From: Streptomyces sp. F63
Lineage (GTDB): Bacteria > Actinomycetota > Actinomycetes > Streptomycetales > Streptomycetaceae
DNA: 64,000 nucleotides
Assembly: GCF_018070345.1 (NCBI RefSeq)
Contig: NZ_JAGPXX010000001.1
Location: 124,001-188,000 of the forward strand
Direction: 5' to 3'
A program made the translations under genes and the position numbers. Below the pieces are notes generated by a model that saw only the letters and a list, made by a program, of their open reading frames with translations, was not told the origin of the DNA and made no database searches. Shown in pieces: positions 49,663-59,255 of this stretch (positions are counted from its first letter, which is position 1; each line of letters starts with the position of its first letter).

Positions 49663-50769
49663 ATGCGCGCAGACGAGGGCGCCGGGGGGCGCGGGCACGT
49701 CGGGGAAGGCGCGGGACGCGGAGTACTGCGCGGAGAGGGCGCGGGCCGCCGAGACGACGGGGACACCCGCTCGGCGCGCCCGGCGGACGCACCCCCCGGC
49801 GGCCGGACGGGGGTCGGCCGCCGGGGGGTGCTGCGGGGCGCGGCGGCGACGGGGGCGGCGGCGCTCACCGCACCGGCGGTCACCGGCGGCGCCACGGCCG
49901 TGGCCGCGCCGCGGGTGGTGAGCCGCTCCGCCGGCCCGTTCGAGGTGCTGGCGCTGCTGGACGCCCGGGGCACGTTCCCCGGACAGCTCCGGGACCGGTT
50001 CAGCGGGGCGTCGGAGCAGGACTGGCGGCTGGCGGAGCGCATCGATCCCGGCTCCTTCGGGCCCGACGGGACCTGGCGGCTCGACTTCCGCTGCTACGCG
50101 GTCCGGCGCCCGGGCGGCCGGGTCACCCTGGTCGACACCGGCATCGGTCCCGCGGACAGCCCGGCGGCCGGCTGGGCTCCCGTGCCGGGCCGGCTGCCGC
50201 GGGTCCTCGCGGAGGCGGGAATCTCCCCGTCGGACGTGGACTCGGTCGTGCTGACCCATCTGCACGAGGACCACTACGGCTGGGCCGTCGGCCCGGACGG
50301 TACTCCCGCGTTCCCCGAGGCGCGCTACCTGCTGCAGCGGAGCGAGACGGCCGCGCTCGACCCGGCCGACACGGCGATGACGTACGTGGTGCGGCCGCTG
50401 CGCCGGTCGGGGCGGCTGACCGAGGTGGACGGCGCGGTGCGGCTCTGCGGCGGCGGGCGGCGGGGAGGCGCCGTCCATCTGCGGCCGACCCCCGGTCACA
50501 CCCCGGGGCACCAGTCCGTGCTCGTGGACGGCGGACACCGGCGGATCATGGTGACGGGTGATGTGCTCGTGCACGCCGTGCAACTGGCGGACCCGGCGGT
50601 GGCGTACGCCTTCGAACAGGATCCGGTCACCGCGCGCACCAGCCGCACGCGGCTGCTCGCCGAGGCCCGTGCGCGGGGCGCACTGCTGGCGACGGCACAT
50701 CTGACCCGGCCGTTCGTCCACCCGGGGCCCGCCGGTGCCGGCCCGGCCGCCGTCCGCACGGCTCACTGA
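49663..50769 (+). CDS. Tat-exported metallo-beta-lactamase-fold hydrolase
   Basis: 368 residues. A twin-arginine signal (GRRGVLRGAAATGAAALTAP) lies near residue 50, after an acidic/Gly-rich stretch that may mean the true start is further downstream. The fold follows with the zinc motif VVLTHLHEDHYGW, LRPTPGHTPGHQSVLVD and VTGDVLVHAVQL. This is the AHL-lactonase/glyoxalase II-like branch rather than a true beta-lactamase; substrate unknown. Confidence 0.87.
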   Translation: MRADEGAGGRGHVGEGAGRGVLRGEGAGRRDDGDTRSARPADAPPGGRTGVGRRGVLRGAAATGAAALTAPAVTGGATAVAAPRVVSRSAGPFEVLALLDARGTFPGQLRDRFSGASEQDWRLAERIDPGSFGPDGTWRLDFRCYAVRRPGGRVTLVDTGIGPADSPAAGWAPVPGRLPRVLAEAGISPSDVDSVVLTHLHEDHYGWAVGPDGTPAFPEARYLLQRSETAALDPADTAMTYVVRPLRRSGRLTEVDGAVRLCGGGRRGGAVHLRPTPGHTPGHQSVLVDGGHRRIMVTGDVLVHAVQLADPAVAYAFEQDPVTARTSRTRLLAEARARGALLATAHLTRPFVHPGPAGAGPAAVRTAH

Positions 50770-50865
50770 GCGCTGCACGGACGCTCACCGACCGCCGTGC
50801 GGACGCTCACCGAGCGCCGTGCGGCGCCGCCGTCCGCTCCCGGCCGGGCGCGGACGCGCCCGGGG

Positions 50866-51567
50866 TCAGCGCGCGCTGTCGCCGGGCAGCGGGCCCGGGT
50901 TCCCCGGGCGGGCCGGGACGGGTTCCGCCGGGAGCGGTTCCGCCCGGACGGGTTCCGCCGTGACCGGTTCCGCCGTGACGGGTTCCGCCGTGACGGGTTC
51001 CGGCCGGGCGGAGTCGTCCCCGGTGGCCGACGGCACGGCTTCGTCCGGCGTGACGGCCCTCGGCGGGGCGGGCTCCGGCCCCGGAGCGGCCCCGGCGGAG
51101 CGGGCCCCAACGGGCTCCGTCGGGCCGGTGCGGCGCAAGCGGCTCCGAAGGCGGGAACCGCGCGCCGTGCCGCCGGTCAGCCCGAGTTCCGCCGCGATGC
51201 CCTCCCAGACCGCGGCCGGCGGCGCGACGATGCCGTCGTCCGGGGAGACGCTCCGGGCGGCTCGTACGATCCGGCGCAGCGTGACCAGGGTGTCGCGGCA
51301 CTGCGCACAGTGCTCCGCGTGCCGCTCCGCCGCGCGCAGGTTCTCCGTGCCGGCCGCGTGCGCGAGGGCGTCCGGCCCGCCGGTGGCGGGCGGGGCGGCG
51401 GGGTCCGGGCCGCCCGGGGCGGCACCGGCCGGAGCACCCGCCGGAGCGCCCGCCGGCCCCGCGGCACCGGACGCGCCCGCGGGACCGGCGGTCCGGGCCC
51501 CGTCGGGGAACGACCGCCCCGTGAGGGCCAGTTCGGCCAGCAGGGCCGGGTCAGCGTGCTCCGTCAC
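50866..51567 (-). CDS. Zinc-binding anti-sigma factor, apparently without a membrane segment
   Basis: 233 residues. ERHAEHCAQCRDTLVTLRRI is the H-x3-C-x2-C motif of ZAS anti-sigma factors. It follows an early Ala/Pro/Gly low-complexity insert and precedes a C-terminal tail of EPVTAEPVTAEPV repeats. Relatives normally end in a transmembrane helix and an extracytoplasmic domain; none is visible here, so the protein may be soluble or truncated. It overlaps the sigma gene by 17 bp. Confidence 0.82.
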   Translation of the reverse strand: MTEHADPALLAELALTGRSFPDGARTAGPAGASGAAGPAGAPAGAPAGAAPGGPDPAAPPATGGPDALAHAAGTENLRAAERHAEHCAQCRDTLVTLRRIVRAARSVSPDDGIVAPPAAVWEGIAAELGLTGGTARGSRLRSRLRRTGPTEPVGARSAGAAPGPEPAPPRAVTPDEAVPSATGDDSARPEPVTAEPVTAEPVTAEPVRAEPLPAEPVPARPGNPGPLPGDSAR

Positions 51568-52108
51568 CGTCCATCTCCATTCGGGTTCTCAGCCGGCCCA
51601 GGCTCCGGCGGACGTGGGCCTTCACCGTTCCCAGCGGCAGGTCCAGCCGCTCGGCGATCTGCACCTGCGTGAAGTCGTGGTAGAAGGCGAGCCGCAGGAT
51701 CTGCTGCTGCGGCTGCGGCAGGGCGCGCAGCTCGTCCGTCACCAGAACGCTGTCGACGATGCCGTCCACCGGGTCGTGACCGGGCCGGTCGGTGATCGCC
51801 CGAGCGGCCCGCCGGGCCTTGTCCTGACGGCTGCCCCGGGCCTGCAGGGCGTCGGCGATCCTGCGGCGCGTGATGCCGATCAGCCAACCCGGCAGGGAAC
51901 CCCTGGCCGGCGAGTAGCCCGTCCGGCCGCGCCAGGCGCTGACGAACACCTCCTGGGTGACGTCCTCCGCCTCGCTCGCGTCCCCGAGCGCGCGGCCGGC
52001 GAGCGTGTGCACCAGCCCGGCCCACCGGCGGTACGCCTCCGCGAGGCAGCCCTCGTCACCGCGGGCGAAGCCCTCGGCCAGCTCGGCGTCGGTTCGGGTT
52101 CCGGTCAC
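51551..52108 (-). CDS. ECF-type RNA polymerase sigma factor
   Basis: 185 residues. Region 2 is AYRRWAGLVHTLAGRALGD, SEAEDVTQEVFVSAWRGR; region 4 is LRLAFYHDFTQVQIAERLDL, PLGTVKAHVRRSLGRLR. The partner zinc anti-sigma factor follows with overlap. The spacing suggests SigK/RskA-like control by a cell-envelope or redox signal, and the sortase/DUF4397 genes just upstream might be among the targets. Confidence 0.94.
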   Translation of the reverse strand: MTGTRTDAELAEGFARGDEGCLAEAYRRWAGLVHTLAGRALGDASEAEDVTQEVFVSAWRGRTGYSPARGSLPGWLIGITRRRIADALQARGSRQDKARRAARAITDRPGHDPVDGIVDSVLVTDELRALPQPQQQILRLAFYHDFTQVQIAERLDLPLGTVKAHVRRSLGRLRTRMEMDGDGAR

Positions 52109-52153
52109 GGACGCGACGATAGGGAGCCGTCCGCCCCGATCCTCCGCACCACG

Positions 52154-52984
52154 TCAGCCGCTCACCCGGGTGGCGGTCACGATCAGGTTGTTCCGGTAGC
52201 CGCCCTGCTCACGGTCGTACGGGAGGGTGCAGGTGATCAGCGTCAGCACCGGGGGCCCGGTGCGGCGGAACAGCTCGCCCGGCAGCCGTTCGCGGTCCCG
52301 GACCTCCCGGGACGCGACCGTGTAGCGGACCTCCGGCGCACCCTTGCGGCGGACGACGACGGCGTCCCCGGCCCGTACGTCGTGCAGCGCGGCCAGCGCG
52401 CCGAGCCGGCCCGTGCGCGAGTCGACGTGGCCGACCAGGACGGCCGAGCCGGCGGGCGCGCCGGGGGCCGGGCCGTACCGGTACCAGCCGGTGCCGCCGG
52501 CGTCCTTGGGCACCGCCACCGTGCCGTCCCGGGCCAGGCCGACCGGCCGCACCTCCGCGTCGACCCGCAGCCGGGGGATGCGGAGCCGGACCGGCGGAGT
52601 GGCGGCGAAGGCCCGGTGCCCCGGATCCGCCCGGGCGCCGCCGTCCTGCGCGTCGCGCGAACGGCCGGGTGAAGCGGCGGTGTCCCGGCCACCGCCGTCC
52701 TGCCGTCCGCTGTTCCCGCCGCCGACCGGCCCGGCGGACCGCCGGTCGCCGAAGTCGGGCGGCGGCGAGCCCTCCCGGGTTCCCGGGTCCGGTACGGCCA
52801 GCAGGGTCGCCACCACCACGATCGCGGCCATGACCGCGACGGCGGCCGCCGACAGCCAGGGGCGGAGCCCCGGGGAGGCCGCGGCCCGCCGCACCGCCGT
52901 CCACGCTCGCGGGCCCGCTCCGCCGCTCACTGCCGTCGCGGCTCTCGCCGCGGCTCTCGTCCGCGTGCTCATCCGGGGGCTCAT
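52154..52984 (-). CDS. Class F sortase
   Basis: 276 residues. An Arg/Ala-rich cytosolic start leads to one helix (WLSAAAVAVMAAIVVVATLL), a disordered linker, then the sortase barrel. Catalytic His is in VLVGHVDSRTGRLGAL, Cys in LTLITCTLPYD and Arg in GGYRNNLIV. Class F enzymes of actinobacteria are linked to surface proteins, and the next gene, a DUF4397 protein, is the standard neighbour and probable substrate. Confidence 0.93.
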   Translation of the reverse strand: MSPRMSTRTRAAARAATAVSGGAGPRAWTAVRRAAASPGLRPWLSAAAVAVMAAIVVVATLLAVPDPGTREGSPPPDFGDRRSAGPVGGGNSGRQDGGGRDTAASPGRSRDAQDGGARADPGHRAFAATPPVRLRIPRLRVDAEVRPVGLARDGTVAVPKDAGGTGWYRYGPAPGAPAGSAVLVGHVDSRTGRLGALAALHDVRAGDAVVVRRKGAPEVRYTVASREVRDRERLPGELFRRTGPPVLTLITCTLPYDREQGGYRNNLIVTATRVSG

Positions 52985-53249
52985 CGGGGGTCTCTCCTCG
53001 TGTGGACTTGCGGCTCGGGGCGTGCCGCGCGGCCTGCCCCGGGATCACGGGCCCGGCCGGGGCTCCGTTCCGGACCGCCCGGCGCGGGCGGCCGCCCGGC
53101 GCGCCTGCGCACGCCGGGCGGCCTCGTCCCGCCACTCGGCCGGCCACTCCGCCGTGGGCCGCCGGCTCGTCCGTCCGCCGACAGCGGGGCGGCGGGTGCG
53201 GAAGGCCGAGGCACCGGGGAGCGGGAGCACCGGGGCGGGGGCCCTGCGT
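52985..53249. other. Intergenic region
   Basis: About 265 bp between the DUF4397 and sortase genes (same strand); no gene seen. Confidence 0.5.
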
Positions 53250-54110
53250 TCAGCCGCGGGAACGGCTGCCGCGCCAGGCCGTGCGGGTGAGCAGCACACC
53301 GGCCGCGGCGAGCGCGCCGGCGCCCGACCAGGCCGCCCAGGCGGCGGTGCCGTCCGAGCCGTCCGCGCCGGCCTGCATCAGCGTGTCGCTCTGACCGCCC
53401 CTGACACCGTTCGGGGCGGTGTGGAGACCGCTGAAGGTCTGGGTCTTGAGGGCCAGGTTCTTGTCCTCGGCACTCCCCCAGGCGTAGACGACGTTGCTCG
53501 TGCCCTCCTTCAGGTCGAGCTGGGCGGGGCCGATGACGACGTCGTCCGTGCCGGCCAGGGTGACATCGGCGTTCACGCTGCCCGCCGGGACCGTGGTGGT
53601 GGCCTCCTTGGGGTTCTCCAGCCCCTTGACCAGCGGCGTGCCGTCGGCCCGCACGTCCACGGCCGGTGCGGCCGCCACATGGCGCACGGTCAGCCGGGCC
53701 TGGCCGGCGGGCACCTTCGACACGTCGTTGACGTAGGCGTTGAGGGTGGGCTCGCCATCGGCGGTGAGGTGGGCGGCGAGCGTGGCGTTCGCCCCGGCCG
53801 GGACCTCCACCGTCTTCTGGATGGCGGGCTCGCCCTCCGGGTCCGCGCCCGCCTCGAACACCTCGATGTCGTAGCTGCCCGGGTCGAGCGACTGCGGCGG
53901 TGTCAGGGTGCCGGGCTTGAAGTCCGGCAGGAGTTCCTTGCCGTTGGCGTACACGTCGACGGTGAGGCCCGGAACGCCATGGAAGACGGATACCTGTGCC
54001 TTGCCCTGCCCGGTCTGCGCCGGCCCGGCCTGGGCGGGGGCGGCGGAGAGTCCGAGGGCGCATATGCCCACCGTGGCCGCGATCGCGGCGGCGCTGCGGC
54101 AGTTCCTCAT
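53250..54110 (-). CDS. DUF4397 surface protein, cell-wall/membrane anchored
   Basis: 286 residues. Signal peptide ending SAAPAQA, then two DUF4397 Ig-like repeats: QVSVFHGVPGLTVDVYANGK and RLTVRHVAAAPAVDVRADGT share the same core (xxVxH-x-x-P-x-VDV). The C-terminus is a hydrophobic helix (WAAWSGAGALAAAGVLLTRT) and an Arg tail, but no LPxTG-like box is evident before it. Lying upstream of a class F sortase, it is probably processed or assembled by it. Confidence 0.88.
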   Translation of the reverse strand: MRNCRSAAAIAATVGICALGLSAAPAQAGPAQTGQGKAQVSVFHGVPGLTVDVYANGKELLPDFKPGTLTPPQSLDPGSYDIEVFEAGADPEGEPAIQKTVEVPAGANATLAAHLTADGEPTLNAYVNDVSKVPAGQARLTVRHVAAAPAVDVRADGTPLVKGLENPKEATTTVPAGSVNADVTLAGTDDVVIGPAQLDLKEGTSNVVYAWGSAEDKNLALKTQTFSGLHTAPNGVRGGQSDTLMQAGADGSDGTAAWAAWSGAGALAAAGVLLTRTAWRGSRSRG

Positions 54111-54398
54111 CGAAATACCCCTTCACGACGACGCTCCGTCCGATTGCGGAGCATTCATCCCTATTTCGGGTTGGGAGTCCCGTTCGGATGCACGGAGGCG
54201 GATCTCTTTTCGCGGGAGCTTCCGGCCGGGGCTTCCGCCGGGGCTTCCGACTGGGTTCCGCCAGGGCTTCCCAGGGGGCGCGGTGGCTCCTCCCGGGGCT
54301 TTCGACGCGTCACTCGTCCGCCCGTCGGGGGCGGGGCGGACGCGGACCGGGGAGAGGGCGGTGCCCCCGGCGGGCCGTGCGGCGGGGCCGGGCGGGGT
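54111..54398. other. Intergenic region, no gene seen
   Basis: About 290 bp, with a short GGCTTCCG-type direct repeat near 54220-54260. Promoter of the DUF4397 gene. Confidence 0.45.
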
Positions 54399-55004
54399 TC
54401 AGAGCCCGGCCCGGTCCAGGGCGCTCTGCAGGGACTGCCGGTATCCGTCGCTGGTGTACGTGGCACCGGACACCGTGTCGATGTCCGCGCTCTGCGCCGC
54501 CAGCGTCTCCTGGTTGAGCCGGGGAATCGCGGTGGCGGAGATCTGCTCGCTCCGCGGGTCCCCCGCGGGCGACTGGAGCGCGGTCGCCGCCGTGATCCTG
54601 CTGCCGGTCAGGGTGATCCGCACCTGCACGGGGCCGTGCTCCGTGCGGACGGTGCCGCCGGTGACGGTGCGGGTGGCGGGTGCCGCCGTGGTGGTCTCGG
54701 GGGCGGCCGGGGTCCTGCTGGTCCGGGCCGGGGGAGGCGCGGTGGTACGGGGCGCCGACCGGCTCGGGGAGGGCTCGTCCGGCGCGCGTCCGGTGCTCTT
54801 CGACGGCTTCGCCGGGGCGGAGGAGGGGGACGGGGAGGGCGGCGCCGGTGAGACGGCCGCCGTGGACGGGGCGCCGGGGCCGCCGGCCCGGGCGAGAGCC
54901 GGGTCCCGGTCCGGTTTGAGGGCGAGCAGCGCCACGATGACGGAGACGGTGCCGGCCGCGGCGAGCACGGTTCTGCGGTACGGATGTCTGTTCCTCAGGG
55001 GCAT
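54399..55004 (-). CDS. FMN-binding domain protein
   Basis: 201 residues. One N-terminal helix, an 80-residue Ser/Pro/Thr linker, then the FMN-binding fold with the flavinylation motif DTVSGATYTSDGYRQSLQSA, in which the second Thr would carry FMN covalently. It would act on the outer face of the membrane. The ferric-reductase-like gene is 68 bp upstream on the same strand, a recurrent pair in actinomycetes. Confidence 0.88.
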   Translation of the reverse strand: MPLRNRHPYRRTVLAAAGTVSVIVALLALKPDRDPALARAGGPGAPSTAAVSPAPPSPSPSSAPAKPSKSTGRAPDEPSPSRSAPRTTAPPPARTSRTPAAPETTTAAPATRTVTGGTVRTEHGPVQVRITLTGSRITAATALQSPAGDPRSEQISATAIPRLNQETLAAQSADIDTVSGATYTSDGYRQSLQSALDRAGL

Positions 55005-55072
55005 GTGGCACCTCCGGGCTCACCGGGCCGGGTCCGGCCCCGGGGGCCGGGACGCGGGAGCCGGGATCGGAC

Positions 55073-56443
55073 TCAGAATGCGAAGGACTCGTGGTGGATG
55101 CGGCGTTCGGGGACCCCGGCCTCGCGGAGGGCCGCGTACCACTCCCCGGTCAGCCCCGGCGGTCCGCAGAGGTAGACGTCGTGCCGGTCGATGTCGGGGA
55201 GCAGTTTCCGCAGGGTCCGGGCGCTGATCGCGGGGCGCCTGCCGTCGGGGCCGTTGACGGCGTACAGCAGATTGGCCCCCCGCCGGTCGGCGATCTCCTC
55301 CAGTTCGCCGCGGAGCGCCAGTTCCTCCGCCGTGCGGGCCCGGTAGAGCAGCGTCAGGTCGCCGGGCGCGCCGGGCAGTGTCTCGAACAGCGCCCGGAGC
55401 GGTGTGATGCCCGCCCCGCCGGCCAGCAGCAGGACCTTGCCACCGCGCTGCCGGGCCGCGGTCAGGGCCCCGTACGGGCCCTCGGCCCAGAGCCGGGTGC
55501 CGGGAGGGAGCGCGGCCAGCGCGGCGCTGTGCCCGCCGACCGCCTTGACGGTGATCCGCAGCAGGTCGGGGCGGGGCGGGGCCGACAGCGAGTACGGATT
55601 CGCGGTCCACCACAGGCCCCGGGTGAGGAACCGCCAGCGGAAGAACTGCCCGGCCTCGGCACCCAGCCGGTGCAGCCGCCGGCCCCGGATGAGCACCGAG
55701 ACGACGCCGGGCGCCTCCGGGACGACCGAGTCGACGCGCATCCGGTGCCGCAGGTTGAGCCGCAGCGGGACGAGGACCCGGTACCAGAGCAGCAGCGCTC
55801 CGGCCGCGGCGTACAGGGTGTACCAGGCCGTGCGTGCTGCGGGGTCGCCGGCGAACTCGGCGCCCGTGGAGAGCTGGTGCCAGAAGGCCAGGTAGACGGC
55901 CGCGTAGGTGAGCAGGTGCAGGTAGTACCAGAGTTCGTAGCGCATACGGCGCCGCAGGAGGCCGGCGGACAGCAGACCGGTCAGGAGCAGGAGGAGTGTG
56001 CCGGCGGCCGCCTCGACCATGTCGGGGTACCCGGTGACCACGGAGACGGTCTGCGCCACCAGGCCGGTGCCCGCCTGGAGTGCGTAGCCGTAGAGGGTCA
56101 GACCGACGTGGGCCGCCGTCAGGACCAGGGTGTAGCGGCCGCTCATGGCGTGCCAGCGCGTCACCCGGTCCGAGCCGACCCTGCGCTCCAGGGCCGGGAC
56201 GCGCGCCATCTGCACGATCACCAGGGCGACGGCGTAGCCCGCCAGCAGTCCGGTCATGCGGCCCGCGTTCACCATCCATCCGGAGGCCCCGGAGACGGCG
56301 GGGGTGTTGCGCCACCACAGCCACAGGACGGCCGCCGCGCCGGACCAGGCGAGGAGGAGCAGCGGTATGGCGGGCGAGCGCCGGGGACGGACGCGGCGCA
56401 TGGCCTGCCGTCTCCCCGCGCGGCTGTACTGGATCGTCGTCAC
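55073..56443 (-). CDS. Ferric-reductase-like transmembrane flavoprotein
   Basis: 456 residues. Six helices with His pairs (WHAMSGRYTLVLTAAHVG, YYLHLLTYAAVYLAFWH) for hemes, then an FAD-binding barrel (GQFFRWRFLTRGLWWTANPYSLSAPP in part), and an NAD-binding domain with LLLAGGAGITPLRAL and VYLCGPPGL. It should pass electrons from NADPH across the membrane, most likely to the FMN-binding protein encoded next. GTG 56443 was chosen because of upstream AAAG and position before MRRVRPRR. Confidence 0.9.
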   Translation of the reverse strand: MTTIQYSRAGRRQAMRRVRPRRSPAIPLLLLAWSGAAAVLWLWWRNTPAVSGASGWMVNAGRMTGLLAGYAVALVIVQMARVPALERRVGSDRVTRWHAMSGRYTLVLTAAHVGLTLYGYALQAGTGLVAQTVSVVTGYPDMVEAAAGTLLLLLTGLLSAGLLRRRMRYELWYYLHLLTYAAVYLAFWHQLSTGAEFAGDPAARTAWYTLYAAAGALLLWYRVLVPLRLNLRHRMRVDSVVPEAPGVVSVLIRGRRLHRLGAEAGQFFRWRFLTRGLWWTANPYSLSAPPRPDLLRITVKAVGGHSAALAALPPGTRLWAEGPYGALTAARQRGGKVLLLAGGAGITPLRALFETLPGAPGDLTLLYRARTAEELALRGELEEIADRRGANLLYAVNGPDGRRPAISARTLRKLLPDIDRHDVYLCGPPGLTGEWYAALREAGVPERRIHHESFAF

Positions 56444-56549
56444 GGACTTTCTTTCCCGGTGCTGCGCGTGGGGGGCGCCCGGGCACCTTACCCACCGGCG
56501 TGCCCCCCGGAGCAAGAGGTGGGCGGGCCCCGTGTGCGGCCCCCGGCCC

Positions 56550-57281
56550 TCACCGGTGGCGCAGCCGGGCCACGGCCTCGCGGATCTCCGGCAGCCGTTC
56601 GTACAGCGCCTCGCCCGGGCAGCGGGTCTCGTAGCTGTCGCGATGGCCGGATATGACGTGGAGTACGGCCTTGTCGCCCTTGTCGAACCGCGCCTCGTCG
56701 TTGGTGGAGACGAGACGAACCGTGCCGCGCGGGTCCGCCCCGGGACGCAGCTGCCAGGCGGCGACCTTCGCTATGCCGCCGAGGAGGGCCCGCGGCACCA
56801 CCGTTCCGGTGTCGAAGGTGCCCAGGGCCGCTATCCCCACGGTGTGCGCGTTGAAGCCCTTGGTGTGCGCCCCGCGCACGGGGCGGGCTCCGCTGCCGGC
56901 CCGGCCCTCGTAGACGGTGCCGCACCGGTCGACGACGAAGTTGTAGCCGATGTCGTCCCAGCCCTCGCCCTTGACGTGGTCCGTTTGCAGCGAGCGCAGC
57001 ATCTCCGGCACATCGGCGCAGTCGTAGCTGTTCGGATGCCCGGTGTGGTGGAGGAAGACGGCGCTCACCACCCCCGCCGGCCGCGGGCGTTCGCGCACCA
57101 GGTCCTCGTCCGCGTCCCAGACCTCCCGGCCGACGATCGGGGGGCGGGGGGCGGCGGGCCGGACGGCGGCGGGCCCGGACCGCTCGGGCGGCTCGGACCG
57201 CACACTGCCGTCCCGCACCACCAGCAGTGCCAGCGGCAGGATGACGACGCCCGTACCCAGGGCCAATCGGCGTGACCACAT
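56550..57281 (-). CDS. Peptidoglycan-recognition-type amidase (amidase_2)
   Basis: 243 residues. N-terminal anchor or signal (LALGTGVVILPLALLVVRDG), then a PGRP/amidase_2 domain: SAVFLHHTGHPNSYDC with a zinc His, GWDDIGYNFVVDRCGTVYEG, GAHTKGFNAHTVGIAALG and VISGHRDSYETRCPGEALYE with the last His/Cys ligands. It probably cleaves the bond between MurNAc and L-Ala in peptidoglycan. ATG 57281; the long upstream extension in the same frame is non-coding by composition. Confidence 0.9.
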   Translation of the reverse strand: MWSRRLALGTGVVILPLALLVVRDGSVRSEPPERSGPAAVRPAAPRPPIVGREVWDADEDLVRERPRPAGVVSAVFLHHTGHPNSYDCADVPEMLRSLQTDHVKGEGWDDIGYNFVVDRCGTVYEGRAGSGARPVRGAHTKGFNAHTVGIAALGTFDTGTVVPRALLGGIAKVAAWQLRPGADPRGTVRLVSTNDEARFDKGDKAVLHVISGHRDSYETRCPGEALYERLPEIREAVARLRHR

Positions 57282-57505
57282 GGGACCAGCGTGCGGGCGG
57301 GGCCCCCGCGCTTCTCGGGAGGCTGCGCCATTCGGGTGAGGGGATCGGGCCTGACCTGCTGGTTTTCCGGGACGGGCCGGGGCCTGGCGGGGCGGAGCCG
57401 GACACGGGCCGGGGCCCGGTCGGTGACGACCGGGCCCCGGATGGTGCCGTGCTGTGCTCTGCGGTGCTGTGCTCCGCCGCGCCACGCAGCGGCCGAACGG
57501 GCCGC

Positions 57506-58975
57506 TCAGCCGGCGAAGTTGACGCCGAGGAGCGGGGAGCCGGCGGCGGAGACGCCCACCGTGGAGGTGTAGACGGAGACACCGCTGCCGCCGATCACGG
57601 AACCATTGGACTTGAGGGCGTACACCGCGCCGTTGCCGCCGTTCTCGCCCATGGCGCCGACCGTCAGGTCCGCCTTGCCGTCGCCGTTGAGGTCGGCGAG
57701 GTGGACGTCCGAGCCGAAGTAGTCGCCCTCCTCGTTGGAGTTGGGGACACCCGACGTGTTCTGGTGGAACATCTGGGCGCCGGCGCCGGTGATCCCGGAG
57801 CCGTCGGCCGCGCCGTACAGCACGGTGACGGCGCCGGTGCCGTCGAGGCCGCCGAGCGACTCACCGGGCGAGCCGACCGCCAGGTCGAGGTGGCCGTCGC
57901 CGTTGACATCGCCCAGGTCGAGCTCGGCGCCGAAGGCGTCGTAGTTCTCCGAGCCGCCGGGAACACCGGAGGTGTTCTGGGTGATGGCGGTGCGTCCGCT
58001 GTCCGGGCCGTTGGCCGAGCCGTTGACGATGAGGACCTTGCCGCCCTTCGACGCGCCGGGCACGCCGGAGTCGGCGTCCCAGAACATGCCGATGACGATG
58101 TCGCCGTAGCCGTCGCTGTCGGTGTCGCCGATGTCGGTGATGATGCCCGCGGCCAGCTTGGAGCTGCCGGTGAGGGTGAGACCGGAGGCGCTGCCCGGCA
58201 GGTAGTAGTTGGCGTTCCAGTGGGTCTCGCCGTCCGACGGCTCGTTCTCGAAGCCGTCGGCGACGAGGTCGGCGATGTCGTCGCCGTTGACGTCACCGGA
58301 GTGCAGGTTCAGCGGCCCGGTGTCGGAGCCGCTGAGCATGGCGGGCCGGACCGAGTAGACGCCGCCGGTGGTGCCGGAGGTCTTGCCGAAGCCGCCGCGG
58401 TAGACGCGGATGGTCGCGGAGCTGGAGCCGATCGCCAGGTCGGCCTTGTCGTCGCCGTTGAAGTCGGCGCCCTCCAGGGAGTAGCCGAAGCGGTCGTGCT
58501 TGGTGGGCACCGGGTCCTTGACGGTGGTGCCGCCGGACAGGCCGCTCGCGGAGCCCCAGACGATCTGGACGGTGCCGCCGTTGACGTCGTCGCCGACCTT
58601 CTCGTAGGGCGAGCTGACGGCGAGGTCGGTGTACCCGTCGTTGTTGTAGTCGGCGGCCGCGGTGTCGGCGCCCCAGCGGTCGCCCTTCTCGGAGACTCCG
58701 GGGACGCCCGGGCTGTTCTGGCTGATCACGGCGTACCGGCTGCGGGAGACGCCGTTCGCCGTGCCGTAGAGGACGACGACCTGACCGGCCTCGGCCCGGC
58801 CGTTCACCGAGGCGCCCGGGGCGGAGACCGCGACATCCAGGTAGCCGTCGCCGTTGAAGTCGGCCGTCGGGCGGGCGCCCTCGGCGGCCGCCGTGCCCGT
58901 GCCGGCCGCGAGCAGGCCACCGGTCAGCGCCGCGACGGCTGCGGTGGCCAGGGCCGTACGGAAGTGCTTGTGCAT
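57506..58975 (-). CDS. Secreted FG-GAP repeat protein (second in window)
   Basis: 489 residues. GGAGAA precedes ATG 58975; signal peptide with ALATAAVAALTGGLLAAGTG. Seven FG-GAP blades: DFNGDGYLDVAVSAPG, DYNNDGYTDLAVSSP, DFNGDDKADLAIGSS, DVNGDDIADLV, DTDSDGYGDIVIG, DVNGDGHLDLAVGSPGE, DLNGDGKADLTVG. The predicted fold is a seven-bladed calcium-binding propeller. It resembles, but is not a copy of, the protein at 3072-4649. Confidence 0.9.
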   Translation of the reverse strand: MHKHFRTALATAAVAALTGGLLAAGTGTAAAEGARPTADFNGDGYLDVAVSAPGASVNGRAEAGQVVVLYGTANGVSRSRYAVISQNSPGVPGVSEKGDRWGADTAAADYNNDGYTDLAVSSPYEKVGDDVNGGTVQIVWGSASGLSGGTTVKDPVPTKHDRFGYSLEGADFNGDDKADLAIGSSSATIRVYRGGFGKTSGTTGGVYSVRPAMLSGSDTGPLNLHSGDVNGDDIADLVADGFENEPSDGETHWNANYYLPGSASGLTLTGSSKLAAGIITDIGDTDSDGYGDIVIGMFWDADSGVPGASKGGKVLIVNGSANGPDSGRTAITQNTSGVPGGSENYDAFGAELDLGDVNGDGHLDLAVGSPGESLGGLDGTGAVTVLYGAADGSGITGAGAQMFHQNTSGVPNSNEEGDYFGSDVHLADLNGDGKADLTVGAMGENGGNGAVYALKSNGSVIGGSGVSVYTSTVGVSAAGSPLLGVNFAG

Positions 58976-59255
58976 GCGGGTTCTCCTGTGCATGCGGATG
59001 CGAGACGACGCATCAGCAGTCGATGGGAAGCCGTACCGCGCACGGCCCGGGGGTCCCCCGGGCGGGCGGCAGTTGACAGAGGGGAGACCCCGGGTGAACT
59101 CGAAGGGTTGTACGAGAAAACGAGACGTACCGTAAGTCCCTTTCCACCCCCGCGGCCTCGCGCGGTAGGGCCCGCGCGAGGGCCCGGACGTGCATGGGCC
59201 CGGCCGGAGCGTAGGGGTTGCGTCCCGGCCGGGCCGTCTTCGGGGGTGGGCGTCG
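58976..59255. other. Intergenic region
   Basis: About 280 bp with the FG-GAP promoter; nothing else recognised. Confidence 0.45.
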
